The translations under genes were made by a program, and so were the position numbers. From assembly GCA_014607495.2 (NCBI GenBank), contig CP053150.1, positions 9,010,495-9,074,494 on the forward strand: 64,000 nt of DNA, read 5' to 3'. This DNA comes from Carposina sasakii (lineage: Eukaryota; Arthropoda; Insecta; Lepidoptera; Carposinidae). Positions 48,201-56,665 of this stretch are shown here, one piece after another; position 1 is the stretch's first letter, and each line of letters opens with the position of its first letter. The notes under the pieces were generated by a model. That model was not told the DNA's origin, did no database searches, and saw nothing but the letters and a program-made list of their open reading frames with translations.

Positions 48201-51200
48201 TAGTTAAGGGTGGCAACGAAAAAACACCATATATACCTAAGGTTTTCATCATTACCATCTCAGGAGTAGTATCTACCCGTATAAGTATCACGTTAGCCCT
48301 ACATATATAGTTTCCATCGACCAATTGCAGTACTGTCCCCTAACTCCTAACCGTTAAGCAGTTCTGTAGCTTGACCATCAGCACAGCAGCATCAGATTTT
48401 GAGTCAAGTATACCTCACAAGCAACAAGTTAGCCCTACATACTACTATATAGTTTCCATCGACCAATTGCAGTACTGTCTCCCAACTCCTAACCGTTAAG
48501 GAGTTCTGTAGCTTCATCGTCAGAACAGCAGCATCAGATGTTGATTCAAGTAACACGTTAGCCCTACATACTACTAAATAGTTTCCATCGACCAATTGCA
48601 GTACTGTCTCCCAACTCCTAACCGTTAAGGAGTTCTGTAGCTTCATCATCGGCACAGCAGCATCAGATGTTGATTCAAGTAACACGTTTGCCCTAAATAC
48701 TAATAAATAGTTTCCATCGACCAATTGCAGTACTATGGAGTTCTGTAGCTTCATCATCAGCACAGCAGCATTAGATGTTGATTCAAGTAACACGTTAGCC
48801 CTACATAGTACTAAATAGTTTCCATCGACCAATTGCTGTACTGTCTCCCAACTCCTAACCGTTAAGGAGTTCTGTAGCTTCATCATCAGCACAGCAGCAT
48901 TAGATGTTGACACCCTGAAGCATATACCTGAGTAAGACATGATTACGTAACAAAAGCACCATGCGTGCATACAATTTTCGGTGGTTACCCTTGATTTCTC
49001 CTGGATCCCATCATCAGATCCTGACCTGGTGAAAATGGGACCACCTCAGAAGTGAACTCTATCCAACAAAAAAAAATTTTTGAAATCCGTCTATAATTGA
49101 CGGAAATATCGGTGAACATACATAAAAAAAAAAAAATTATACATACAGACGAATTGAAAACCTCCTCCTTTTATTGAAGTCGGTTAAAAACAAAACAGTT
49201 CGGTAAATTGCAGTTCACGATTTATAAGGTATTAAAAAAAACTACTTACTGGATTTTGTTCCAACCAATTTTCGGTGGAAGAAGTGTGCATGTGTGTGTA
49301 AGCAGATCAATATATTTTTTCAGTTTTATCATTCTCTTATTTTAGAAGTTATAGGGGATAGGACACACATTTTACCACTTTGGAAGTGTCTCTCGCGAAA
49401 ACTATTCAGTTTAGAAAAAAATTATATAAGAAACCTCAATATCATTTTTTAAGGCCCCATTTTGTCATTTAGCCACGGAACCCTAAAAAGGCTCTGGAGA
49501 GGCGTATGGATACAGAATAAAGAGGTTAAAAAGAGGCAAAGAAGTGTCAATTAGACGTGTGCGCCGATTATATTCGGCGACGGCGGCGTGATTTCGGCGT
49601 CTTTTCGGCGTGAAGAATTGAGATATATATCCATAGTTTTTGTTTGAGGTACCTACCCGATGCACCTACCCGCTGGACCCTTCAAAAGTGCGCAAAAGTT
49701 GGCAGTCTAATGGATGTGCTGTGCACGCTCCTGCTGATAGCTACCGGCGCTGAAGCTGTACCAGCAGCGCTGGACCTTGAAAAGTGTGTAAAAGTGGGCA
49801 TTAGACTGCGGGTGTGCTGTACGCCGTAGCTGTACCCGGTTTGGACCTCCAAAAGTGTACAGGAATGGGCCGTGCTTGTCGTGCCTGCGTATGTCAAAGT
49901 CATTTAAAGACTCTTGTAATGGCTGTTGAACAAATATCATTACCTTTAGTATTATTAGTACTTATTAATGTATATAATATAAAGGCTGATTTGGCCTAAA
50001 AATTGGTTTTCAAACGTTTGAAAGTCGCGCCGATTTTACGCCGAAAAGCAAATCGGTGGCGGCGGCGGCGCGCCGGCGCGGCGCACACGTATGTCAATTG
50101 GTTAGAAGAATATTTATACACAATACTTTAATCCGGTGCTTCTTTTGTTGATATTATATTCCACGTTTTTATTTCAATTTCCATAGGATCTCTTGATGGG
50201 TTTGGTAAAGAAAACACCGATACGCGTACCAACTCCAGAAATCTCGTAGCAGGAACGTATCAATATCAGATGATGAGATAGGTACAGCAGAATATTATAA
50301 TGGATGTTTCAATATTAAATTAATATAATGTAACTATTTCCGATATATTTTCGATAGTATATAGTATACACAATAGGTATACCTACTAATAAAATGTCTA
50401 TTAATAAAAGCCCTTAGAAAATCATTGTTAGGGGCTCTTCCTCTGGCTTCATTGATCTGTATTACAATATTGTTCAACACGGCAATCTTAAAATGGATGA
50501 AAAAAGATATGGCTTTAGGCGTTATCCCGTATCTCCTAAGAGGACTAAAGTGATCTGTTTTGGTAGGAATTACGATGACACGGAACATTTTCTATTAGGT
50601 CAATGGCGGCGATGGCCTGTACAGCTTGCATTTTAAAACACAGAGAAACAAGAAACTTATATAATAGCTAGCAATGAAAAATATATTTGGCGCAGGCAAA
50701 ATAATACTTCACTTCAAATAAACTTAAATCAATCAGATCAGCTGTTGCTTAAAGTCAGCCATTTGTCGCCCTGGCCCTGACTGATCGGGAGTACCGGAGA
50801 AGAACATAGGCTACATCTCAAGCTACATTCTGGAGTCCACGCGGACCATAGACGCGGACGATGTCGCAGGCAACAGTAGGTATAAAATAAATGTGGTCGA
50901 TAAGAAAATTATGTGAATGGTGTAATACACGTTGGACAATACCACAGTGGATAGGTAAATATTTAACAAGGGTTCATGGGCTCAGAAATGGTTATGTTGG
51001 GTATGTTAATCGAAACTAGCACGTTTTGCCGTCCATTGCATTATTCACTTTCCAACTATGGTCAAGTGCTTTCAATTTTGTTGATGTAAATTGATTTTGA
51101 AACAATATATTCAGAAGCACGCTTAAACTTTCGAATGCATTATCTGTATAATTCCTTGTTATAGTTGCATATGTGCGACAAAATTTTGACCGCGTCTCGA

Positions 51201-54200
51201 CCACTTTCTTTTTGTTTACTTTATGATGAAATACGTCGTCTAGAATAACAATTTTAGACAAAGTTATAATTTTACTTCTCCCTTCAAGGGACTGGTGAAC
51301 ATCATCAAGTTCTCAATCGATCCCTACTGACTATAAGAGCACATAGCCAATTTGTACAAACGAATCAGTCATTTCTGACGAATTTAGAAAAACTGCGGTG
51401 CATCATACTAAAGAAGGGTCAATAATGCTATGCTATACGTGGCTGTAGGAGCTCCTTCACGATCATGCAATTTGGCTACACCATTTTTGGGAATAAATTG
51501 ACATAAATTCCTATTTGGAAAAGTGTTCATAGGTATAAGCGCTGCTTAGGTAACTTACCTATTGAGGGTATCAACTATCTATAAACCTGGTAGCTAGAGA
51601 TCACTTACTATAAAACTAGTAGCCCGTGTGATGGCTATTTCAAAGACAGATAGACTAATTAAACCATATAATTGCCCTTGAATTTTCGACGAATCAAGAC
51701 AATTAATGTAAACCATTCAGTAGCAGTTTCGGTGTAATCGGCTTGAAATTAATGCGAAAAATTTGATGGCCATTACTGGCAGGGTCGGCAGGTGGTAGAG
51801 TACCGCGGCTGCAAATGTACGAGTATGTCGCCGTGGGATCATGTAATATTTGATTGCGAATAATCGCGTCATTTTGTATTTATTTGTGTACATGTCGCAG
51901 TAAGATAGATAAAGCCGTAATATAGTTTCCTAGGGATATAGCTATATACCGTAACATAGTTATACGAAAGCGATTCATTACTATCTCACTAGGAATATAG
52001 TTATAAAACGGTCCAAGTTTAGAGATATACTTATATTACTAGATTAAGTTTAGTGAAATAGCTTATCTATCTTACGGCTTTATCTATCTTACTGCGACAT
52101 ATATACCTATACAGTTATCACATTACCTTAGCCCCCACATGCAGAATTGCGTAAATAATAATAATAAGCCCTCAGGGTAGTTCGTGGCGGGCTGCTGGGA
52201 GGCAGCGTTCCCACGGACTGAAGTGTTCCCGTTCCTCATCTCCGGCGCGAGGAGTGAGGTCTGACAAGGAACAGTTATCTGTCTTGTCTTCGCCGGCTGG
52301 GTAGAGTAGAGTCACGAGAGCTATGACAGCGAGGGTGGACGTGCCCGTCCGTAAGTGGCGAATTGGTCTTCGTGCACATGCCCCGGCGCGGAACGTCGTT
52401 TAAAGTCCAGGGGCACTCCACCCAAGCCGCTTACCAAATGTTGGCCCCAGTCGCTCCGTGCGTGCGGCCGTTTTAGGGGCCCATGAAATGAGTCGGCGAG
52501 TCACCGCCTCATAATTGTTAGGTGGCAACAACAGACTTGGTTGTAATGGCAGGCGTCCGTTAGTGTCCTTCAACTGCCTGATGACCCAACCCCACCCAAC
52601 ATTCAGCTCCATAGCCCATGACCTTTGTTTCCCGTCTCATGACAAAGCTCTGCACTCCAATAGTCTTGCACATGGCGGGGCCCATCACCGGGTGTATCAT
52701 ATTGTACGCTCGGTGATGGTATCCGCCATGTGTATCCCTTATCATATTAAAGTTCTCTTAAAAGGGCCTCTACATATTGGCTACGGCCCGATGCACGGGA
52801 CTCTGTAGTCCCGTGAATTTCGGATACAATAATAATAATTTATTTACTTATTGAGGTAATGTGTGTGCTAATTCGTGATTAAATTAAATTTAGATTTAGG
52901 TATGTACTTATTCTGAAAGTGGTACTACCTATATACACTACGAAGAAGCAATGCTCATTATTTACTTGATTTCTCATTTACCATTTCGACAGCATTTTGT
53001 ATTCTAATTTTTCTAAACGTAGAGTCTTTCTGAGCGTTGGCGTTCGTTGCCCTTGCTTATTTTTATACTAAGAGATAGAGTCGAGAGCAGTTTCATATTT
53101 GCATTCGAAGTGAGTAAATCTGTATGTATTCGGGGTCTAAATGTGATGAGTATGAAGATCGAACAAATTAATTTAAATCGGTACTTATGAACTGAAATTG
53201 GATAGACAGATTCTTCTAATATGCATTAACACTGTAAACATTCGCTATGTACGTAATACATACATACATACACACGGCTATGCTCCCCAAATGGGATCAC
53301 CAGAACTGCAGGATCATAAGGGGAACCCACACCCACGTTTAGCCTGGCAGGGACAGATCATCGTAATTGACATTCGTAAGTGACCAGTGCCAAGTTGCTA
53401 GCTTATCTCCTGAGAAAATGTCCGAGTAACTTTAGTCGACCTTACGACATGCACGGAAAGAGATGCAGCTGATGTAAGTATGCTGATGTAAAGCCCCACA
53501 TCAGCACAGCAGGTACCTTGTTGAAAAACATTTTTTTATTGTGGAGATACGAAATTGATAACAAAACCGTAATTATAACTTAGAACTACATACTCCTCGT
53601 CGATTTCAGTAAAACTCAGCTAATAAAGAAGAATAATAGAGAGGGCGCCAAGTGAAACCCCTCCGGTTTAATGGCACCCTGAACCTAATTGTAATTCTTT
53701 TAAAAATCTGTTTGAAAAAAAAAAAAAAAAAACAATGTTTGCGTGGTGGACGAATAGGACTTTCATTACTAGAATACTTATACGTTTTATCTCGATATTT
53801 GTTTAATCTAACTACACATCCTCCATTTTGTTAGAAATAAAATTCGCTATTTTATAGTTCTTAAATAAATATCTATCAGAAAATATGATGTACGGCTCTA
53901 CAATGCAATTTCGTAAAATTGAACCTCTTACTTACCTACGTTTCTAGCCATTGTTTTAGGGGGCCCATTATTTATCTTGAACAACTATACTATATTAGTA
54001 CGAGGTTTAGGTAAAAGCTAAAGCTAGCTAAAGCACATATTAGTTCACGGCTACTACAACTACGAAAAATAGGGTTCAGAAGAACAAATTTCTTACATCC
54101 AAAAATTTTATAGAAGGAATATTATGTATGTAAGTATTTATGTATTACTAGCGGACGCCCGCGACTCCATCCGCGTGGTCTACAGAAAAAATAAAATGTC

Positions 54201-55324
54201 GAAATTATCCGGGATAAAAACATTTTCCCGGTATAAAAAGTAGCCTATATGTTAAGTGGGACCTGTCACAATATATTCCTGAAAACTGCATCGACGGTTC
54301 AGCCGTTTCTGAGATTAGCGTGCACAGACAAACCGACAAACAGACAAAAATTCCAAAAATCATACTATTGGGTACTATTGCGTTGATAAAGGTCTCCTAT
54401 AATATTTTTTCTCATCTATCTTCCATGTACAGACAGCGATCCGTTACATTTTTATTATATGTATAGATAGAAAGATATAGAAGATAGATTATATTGGCTA
54501 TATCATGACATAATTAGGTTATAATTATTATGATAATTATGATAAAAAATACTTAACAATATGAACGAAGTGTTAAAAAGTGTAGACAATTAAAAGCTTA
54601 TTTCCGGGAGGTCCTCTTGCAAAATCCGATGTTAGTAATCAATCAAGATCATGTAGGTACCGTCTTGTGACAAATAAACAAACAAATACGGGGAAAACAT
54701 AATTAACTTGAATAATAAGATAAAAGCTACTTATTTATGATGATGATCTCCGACCGTATTTCGGCCAAGGCGACCAATCTCTACCGAGATTGGCCAGGTA
54801 CGCAGGAGATATTATAGTACATTAGTGTGTGCGCAAACACAGATGCACTCTCTATTCCGCTGCTCTCATAGTCCGATGGGACGGAAAGACACGACCGGAG
54901 ATAAATCAGGTGCAGGACCAACGGTTTTACGTGCTTTCCGAGGCACGAGCTAAGTGACAATTTTACAACATTAAAATCTGTACATGAAATAAATTCATTT
55001 GTACAGGCCCGTGACTGGTATCGAACTTACGCCTCCCGCTTGGAAGGTGCACGTCTTAACCACTGGGCTATCACCGCTTAAGCATAACTATAAAGTTAAT
55101 GTAGAGCTTTTTGTTCGCAGGATCAGGTATAAATTACTTTACACAGGTCCTTTTTTGGATTAAACCAATACTAATAATTTTGCTATTTTGTTAGTGCTCT
55201 AAGAAAATACTGAAACGTTACACATACCCTTTATATCCTCCACTTCATGGTTCTCCTTGTTGGCCTGTATCTTCTCTATGAGGTGTTCCAGTCTACTGCT
55301 GTTGCCTTTGAATAGCATGATCAT
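29419..55324 (-). CDS. Oaz: Oaz / ZNF423-ZNF521 family multi-C2H2 zinc-finger transcription factor, eight coding exons
   Basis: Exons (minus) 55324-55228, 44754-44543, 36257-36115, 32066-31859, 31762-31133, 31011-30736, 30636-30331 and 30216-29419 join to 2670 bases (889 aa), all junctions in frame. About 20 C2H2 fingers span residues 85 to about 820. Finger order and linkers match vertebrate ZNF521/ZNF423: [71 protein letters not shown], and a terminal FFF--EL-NH. These proteins are nuclear, bind EBF (O/E) and SMAD partners and regulate neural and adipocyte differentiation; Drosophila Oaz is the fly member. The tail has a Pro7 run and three sumoylation-type motifs (K849, K855, K882). At 889 residues it is shorter than the roughly 1300 of vertebrate members. 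Large introns (10.5, 8.3 and 4 kb) are typical of a developmental regulator. Confidence 0.9.
30331..30636 (-). CDS. Oaz: Oaz exon 7: linker and two fingers
   Basis: Acceptor TTAATTTCCAG, donor AAG|GTAAAT, 102 codons, phase 0. An acidic/Asn-rich and Glu/Arg-rich linker precedes fingers LQCAYC...H and HKCLIC...H. Confidence 0.88.
30736..31011 (-). CDS. Oaz: Oaz exon 6: middle fingers
   Basis: Acceptor TTGGTTTTCAG, donor CAG|GTAAGT, 92 codons, phase 0. Finishes finger 10 (VHFAVAH), then WLC--C...H, a degenerate CVCG segment without clear histidines, and a C-X4-C finger (CPVPTC...H). Confidence 0.88.
31133..31762 (-). CDS. Oaz: Oaz exon 5: fingers 5 (end) to 10 (start)
   Basis: Acceptor TTTATTTTCCAG, donor CAG|GTGAGC, 210 codons, phase 0. 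Fingers are interrupted by a linker with a PTDLSRR segment and a basic AKRSRS patch that could be a nuclear localisation signal. Finger 8 (CVHC) has an unusual His spacing. Fingers 9 and 10 carry the [11 protein letters not shown] and IFDSKVAIQ motifs shared with ZNF521. Confidence 0.9.
31859..32066 (-). CDS. Oaz: Oaz exon 4: fingers 3 (end), 4 and 5 (start)
   Basis: Acceptor TTTTCTCCAG, donor [20 protein letters not shown] ends finger 3; C169/C172/H185/H189 form finger 4; finger 5 begins with LRCLRC. A basic [13 protein letters not shown] linker separates fingers 4 and 5. Confidence 0.9.
32210..32395 (-). repeat. tRNA-derived SINE family S1, copy 1
   Basis: The minus strand has a tRNA-like head at 32314-32243: box A-like TCTCAGTGGTAAGAGC and box B GGGTTCGATTCCC with a paired T arm. 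The anticodon arm cannot pair, so this is not a tRNA gene. It is followed by a TTTTTTCCATTTCTTTATTAA-type tail. Copies 2 and 3 follow within 4 kb. Confidence 0.65.
32872..33565 (+). repeat. LINE-like dispersed repeat, family P, copy 2
   Basis: Co-linear with 1495-2155 over the full length with scattered differences, and contains an extra TTCCAGGTTGGTTCC segment near 33008 that is absent from copy 1. The 3' part retains a W/DW-QG-RKK-type frame reminiscent of non-LTR ORF2. Confidence 0.5.
34253..34515 (-). pseudogene. Non-LTR retrotransposon reverse transcriptase, C-terminal remnant
   Basis: An 88-codon minus-strand stretch contains [13 protein letters not shown] and [13 protein letters not shown] in order, a pattern typical of the region after the RT domain in insect LINE ORF2. 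It lacks the palm motif and is truncated at both ends inside Oaz intron 3. Confidence 0.65.
35600..35765 (-). repeat. tRNA-derived SINE family S1, copy 2
   Basis: Same tRNA-like head as copy 1 on the minus strand, but box B is damaged (GGTGAGATTCCC). The flanking head (ATTCGTCATCCGAGTAATTGA) and tail are shared. Confidence 0.6.
35905..36035 (-). repeat. tRNA-derived SINE family S1, copy 3
   Basis: Minus-strand head with GGCTTAGTGGTTATAGCGG and an intact GGGTTCGATTCCC. It is nearly identical to copies 1 and 2 over the tRNA-like part and ends about 80 bp from Oaz exon 3. Confidence 0.62.
36115..36257 (-). CDS. Oaz: Oaz exon 3: fingers 1 (end), 2 and 3 (start)
   Basis: Acceptor CCTTTTCCAG, donor AG|GTAAGG, phase 2. 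H105 completes finger 1, C113/C116/H129/H133 form finger 2, and C141/C144 begin finger 3. Confidence 0.9.
36815..37237. repeat. 35-bp inverted repeat enclosing a SINE S2 copy
   Basis: TATATAAACGAAGAAAGTTT... at 36815-36850 is perfectly inverted at 37204-37237. The SINE copy at 36862-37201 fills almost the whole loop. Confidence 0.6.
36862..37201 (+). repeat. tRNA-derived SINE family S2, copy 1
   Basis: Head GGTGATAGCG...TAAGTTCGAAAC (boxes A and B), a body with CTCGTGCCTCGGAAAGCACG and TTTCCGTCCCATCGGACTATGA, and an ATCATCATC-type end. Other copies are 54739-55082 (minus) and 57853-58198 (plus). ORFs over it are repeat sequence. Confidence 0.65.
37381..37579. repeat. Foldback element, 33-bp arms
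   Basis: CCATTGAGGGGTCGCCCACC... (37381-37413) is perfectly inverted at 37548-37579 (GTGGGCGACCCCTCAATGG). The arms are GC-rich in an AT-rich setting. A 12-bp direct repeat AACGACAGTTCT lies at 37369-37380 and 37625-37636 but does not abut the right arm. Confidence 0.6.
37955..38313 (+). mobile_element. Mariner-like MITE family A, copy in Oaz intron 2
   Basis: TACAGGGTG...CACCCTGTA, about 360 bp, with a TA on the left and TT on the right. It is directly followed by a reversed family M relative (38320-38535). Confidence 0.65.
40435..40670 (-). repeat. Helitron-like variant
   Basis: The minus-strand end has the same hairpin and CTAG|T terminus as the main family, but the body diverges after about 100 bp into a segment with AAAGAGCAACAAACATCC, suggesting a related subfamily. 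Confidence 0.4.
44543..44754 (-). CDS. Oaz: Oaz exon 2: Ser/Pro-rich linker and most of finger 1
   Basis: Acceptor TTTGTTGCAG, donor CAG|GTTAGA. A Ser/Pro/Ala/Thr-rich stretch is followed by finger 1 (C85, C88, H101). The last zinc-binding His lies in the next exon. Confidence 0.88.
46219..46920 (+). repeat. Repeat family F inserted in (AAT)n, copy 1
   Basis: About 690 bp starting AAGCCCGCAGGGCAGCTTG and ending at TACAATAATAATAATAA, with (AATAAT)n on both sides. The second copy is at 52155-52850. Both are GC-rich and share the whole order of motifs (GGTTGTAATGGCAGGCGTCCG, CAACATTCAGC, GTGTATCATATTGT). No ORF is conserved between them. (TAA)n targeting is known for Dong/R4-type non-LTR elements, but assignment here is only a suggestion. 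Confidence 0.55.
47228..47791. repeat. Long near-perfect inverted repeat, arms about 200-210 bp
   Basis: 47228-47437 is the reverse complement of 47590-47791 except for one 8-base indel and about two substitutions. The loop is 152 bp (47438-47589). The inner arm ends are TTTTTTGGAGTCGGTGCCAGCC. It is noncoding; the 60-aa plus-strand frame crosses the loop and inner arm. Confidence 0.75.
47844..48232 (-). mobile_element. Mariner-like MITE family A, copy in Oaz intron 1
   Basis: TACAGGCTG at the left and a diverged CACCATATA at the right, with the family body in minus orientation. It lies just after the long hairpin and before the minisatellite. Confidence 0.6.
48290..48930 (-). repeat. Minisatellite, unit about 129 bp, about five copies, open in one frame
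   Basis: The landmark TTTCCATCGACCAATTGC recurs at 48311, 48453, 48582, 48711 and 48819 (spacings 142, 129, 129, 108). On the minus strand 48404-48970 is open for 188 codons with a 43-residue repeat containing [16 protein letters not shown] and QLVDGNY. Because 129 and the 21-base deletion are multiples of three, an open unit stays open automatically, so coding is not shown. The array is joined to a CCGACTTCAA-type repeat (48970-49195). Confidence 0.6.
49553..50091. mobile_element. hAT-like element with 8-bp TSD, GC-rich ends
   Basis: Exact direct repeats TGTCAATT at 49545-49552 and 50092-50099 flank ends of the form (T/G)ACGTGTGCGCCG in inverted orientation. The interior has imperfect tandem segments around GGACCTTGAAAAGTGTG...GGGCATTAGACTG. 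No transposase; overlapping ORFs on both strands follow the repeat composition. Confidence 0.65.
52155..52850 (+). repeat. Repeat family F inserted in (AAT)n, copy 2
   Basis: Co-linear with 46219-46920 with several indels. The AATAATAATAAG left edge and CAATAATAATAATTTA right edge are both preserved. Confidence 0.55.
53270..53515 (+). repeat. Dispersed repeat family M
   Basis: The best preserved member: CCCAAATGGGATCACCAGAACTG, ACCCACGTTTAGCC, AGTTGCTAGCTTATC and CCCCACATCAGCACAG in order. Same family as the copy in SPH intron 5. Confidence 0.5.
54148..54467 (-). mobile_element. Helitron-like nonautonomous element, copy 5
   Basis: Minus strand A|TCTATACATATAATAAAA...GGGCGTCCGCTAG|T. A full-length copy with the same hairpin end as the others. 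Confidence 0.55.
54739..55082 (-). repeat. tRNA-derived SINE family S2, copy 2
   Basis: Minus orientation: the tRNA-like head is near 55080-55010 (GTGATAGCCCAGTGGTTAAGACG, AAGTTCGATACC) and the ATCATCATC end near 54740. It ends about 150 bp from Oaz exon 1. Confidence 0.65.
55228..55324 (-). CDS. Oaz: Oaz exon 1 (start)
   Basis: ATG at 55324 in a CGGCC context. 32 codons include the [17 protein letters not shown] segment, predicted helical, and end with G|GTATGTG in phase 1. A second in-frame ATG is two codons later. The phase matches the next exon (G+AA gives Glu33). Confidence 0.8.
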
Positions 55325-55967
55325 GGCCGAGGTCTACCTTCCACTAGCGATCTAGACGTGTCACGGGCGCACGCAGGTGCATCGGGCCAAGTTCAATTTG
55401 GCGTTTTTTTGCGAACCGCGAATTATGCCGCGCGTGGCCGACAGGTGACGGTAATTGGTCGGCGCCCGACCACGGTCCCTTCACGGTGATTACTTGGGTG
55501 ACTCGGTTTACTTAATTAACGAAATGCGCACCTTTGTTTCCTGTCCGAGTTTTTGGAACAGCTCATCGGGAGCCAAGTTTAACGGGTGTCAATTAACATA
55601 ATTTTTTCGTATAAAGGTTTTTTGAAGCATCGACGCGAAATAAAAGGGATTAACGAGTCGTGCACAAACCGGATGCGTGCGCGCAAGAGACGTGCGCCAA
55701 GTGCGGCATGTGATGCGAGACTGCGATTGAGATGGGCTCGAGTGGGCGAGCAGCACCCAGCCCCGCCTGAAACTCCGCCCACCTCGCCACCCCCCCTTCC
55801 GCCCTGCACCCACACCCCCTTCGCCTATTAAGCACGGTAAACTTTCAGCAACCGCACCGGTCACCTGTAAACTTTTCGTCGGTGACAGATCTAACTTTTG
55901 CGCCGCATTTCAACGACATTCTAATTTCGTGCGGATAGGTGTAGCGTAGCCAGATTTAGGATAAAAG

Positions 55968-56127
55968 CCATGAGAAATTGTTTTTTAATATAGCAGCAGT
56001 GAGTAGAGTAACTGATTTAATAAAGCAATTTTTTTTAACCAGTAGATCCATGAGAAATAGTTTTTTAATATAGCAGCAGTGAGTAGAGTCACTGATTTAA
56101 TGAAGCAATTTTTTTGTAAACAGTAGT
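55968..56127 (+). repeat. 80-bp tandem duplication
   Basis: CCATGAGAAAT.GTTTTTTAATATAGCAGCAGTGAGTAGAGT... occurs at 55968 and again at 56048 with about six differences. It lies upstream of the Oaz start codon, between it and the candidate 5' UTR exon. Confidence 0.7.
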
Positions 56128-56344
56128 TAGTGATATCTGAACTGAATGAATATGACAGTTCTTAAAGACAAGGTTTATTCCTTACTAGTGACTTAATAGG
56201 GATATACTATTACTAAATTTTACTTTCAATCTAACTTGCATATCATACAAAGTTTATCAAATCAATCTAAGTAGGTACAAAATTTTAGTTTAAAAGTTAA
56301 GTACCTGAAGTCTACCTACAGAAAATTAATAAAATACTCACCTT

Positions 56345-56665
56345 CTCAAATCCTAAAAACTTCACACATCTCTGAATCTGTGAAGAATCTGAATAAAAAT
56401 ACAAAAAAGTCAAATCATAAGTGCATAAGAACACTCGATCACCATCCCGGTTATTCCCAAACGTACCAAATACACGCTTGATTTAAAAAGCGACACGTCA
56501 ACGCGAATAATCACGCAAAACAAATGACAGCCGGATGACGCTAAAAGCTTTCCAAATTGGCGGGAAAATGAGCGGGAAAATAGGTTCCCCTCCCGCCTTC
56601 CCGCAGCTGTGGGCGCGGCCAATGGGCGCCGGCCCCGCGCCTTTACCGCGTCTCTAGCTACGTCC
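56345..56665 (-). promoter_or_regulatory. Oaz: Candidate 5' UTR exon and promoter of Oaz
   Basis: The minus strand has a strong donor GAGAAG|GTGAGT with the last exon base at 56345. About 200 bases upstream is a GC-rich block with GGCGGGAAA (56559-56567) and GCGGGAAAA (56572-56580), both fitting the E2F core, and CCAAT at 56619-56623. The donor could join an acceptor just upstream of the ATG exon at 55324. The transcription start is not visible, and the block could instead serve another gene. Confidence 0.4.

Larger units (their letters stand above)
44755..55227. other. Oaz intron 1 (10.5 kb)
   Basis: Densely filled with elements listed separately: two copies of a roughly 690-bp (AAT)n-flanked repeat, a long hairpin, a family A copy, a minisatellite, a hAT-like element, a Helitron-like copy, a SINE S2 copy and family M copies. 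45.6-46.07 kb is unique and GC-rich at its end (GCGCCGGCGCGCGGCGG). No further exon is needed to keep the Oaz frame. Confidence 0.5.

Noticed and set aside
48290..48930. A CRISPR-like array
   Set aside because: The whole unit repeats without distinct spacers and the genome is eukaryotic; it is a minisatellite.
48404..48970. A repeat-protein gene of 188 residues
   Set aside because: The open frame follows from a unit length divisible by three. There is no conserved start, no splice or poly(A) context, and it is joined to known dispersed repeats.
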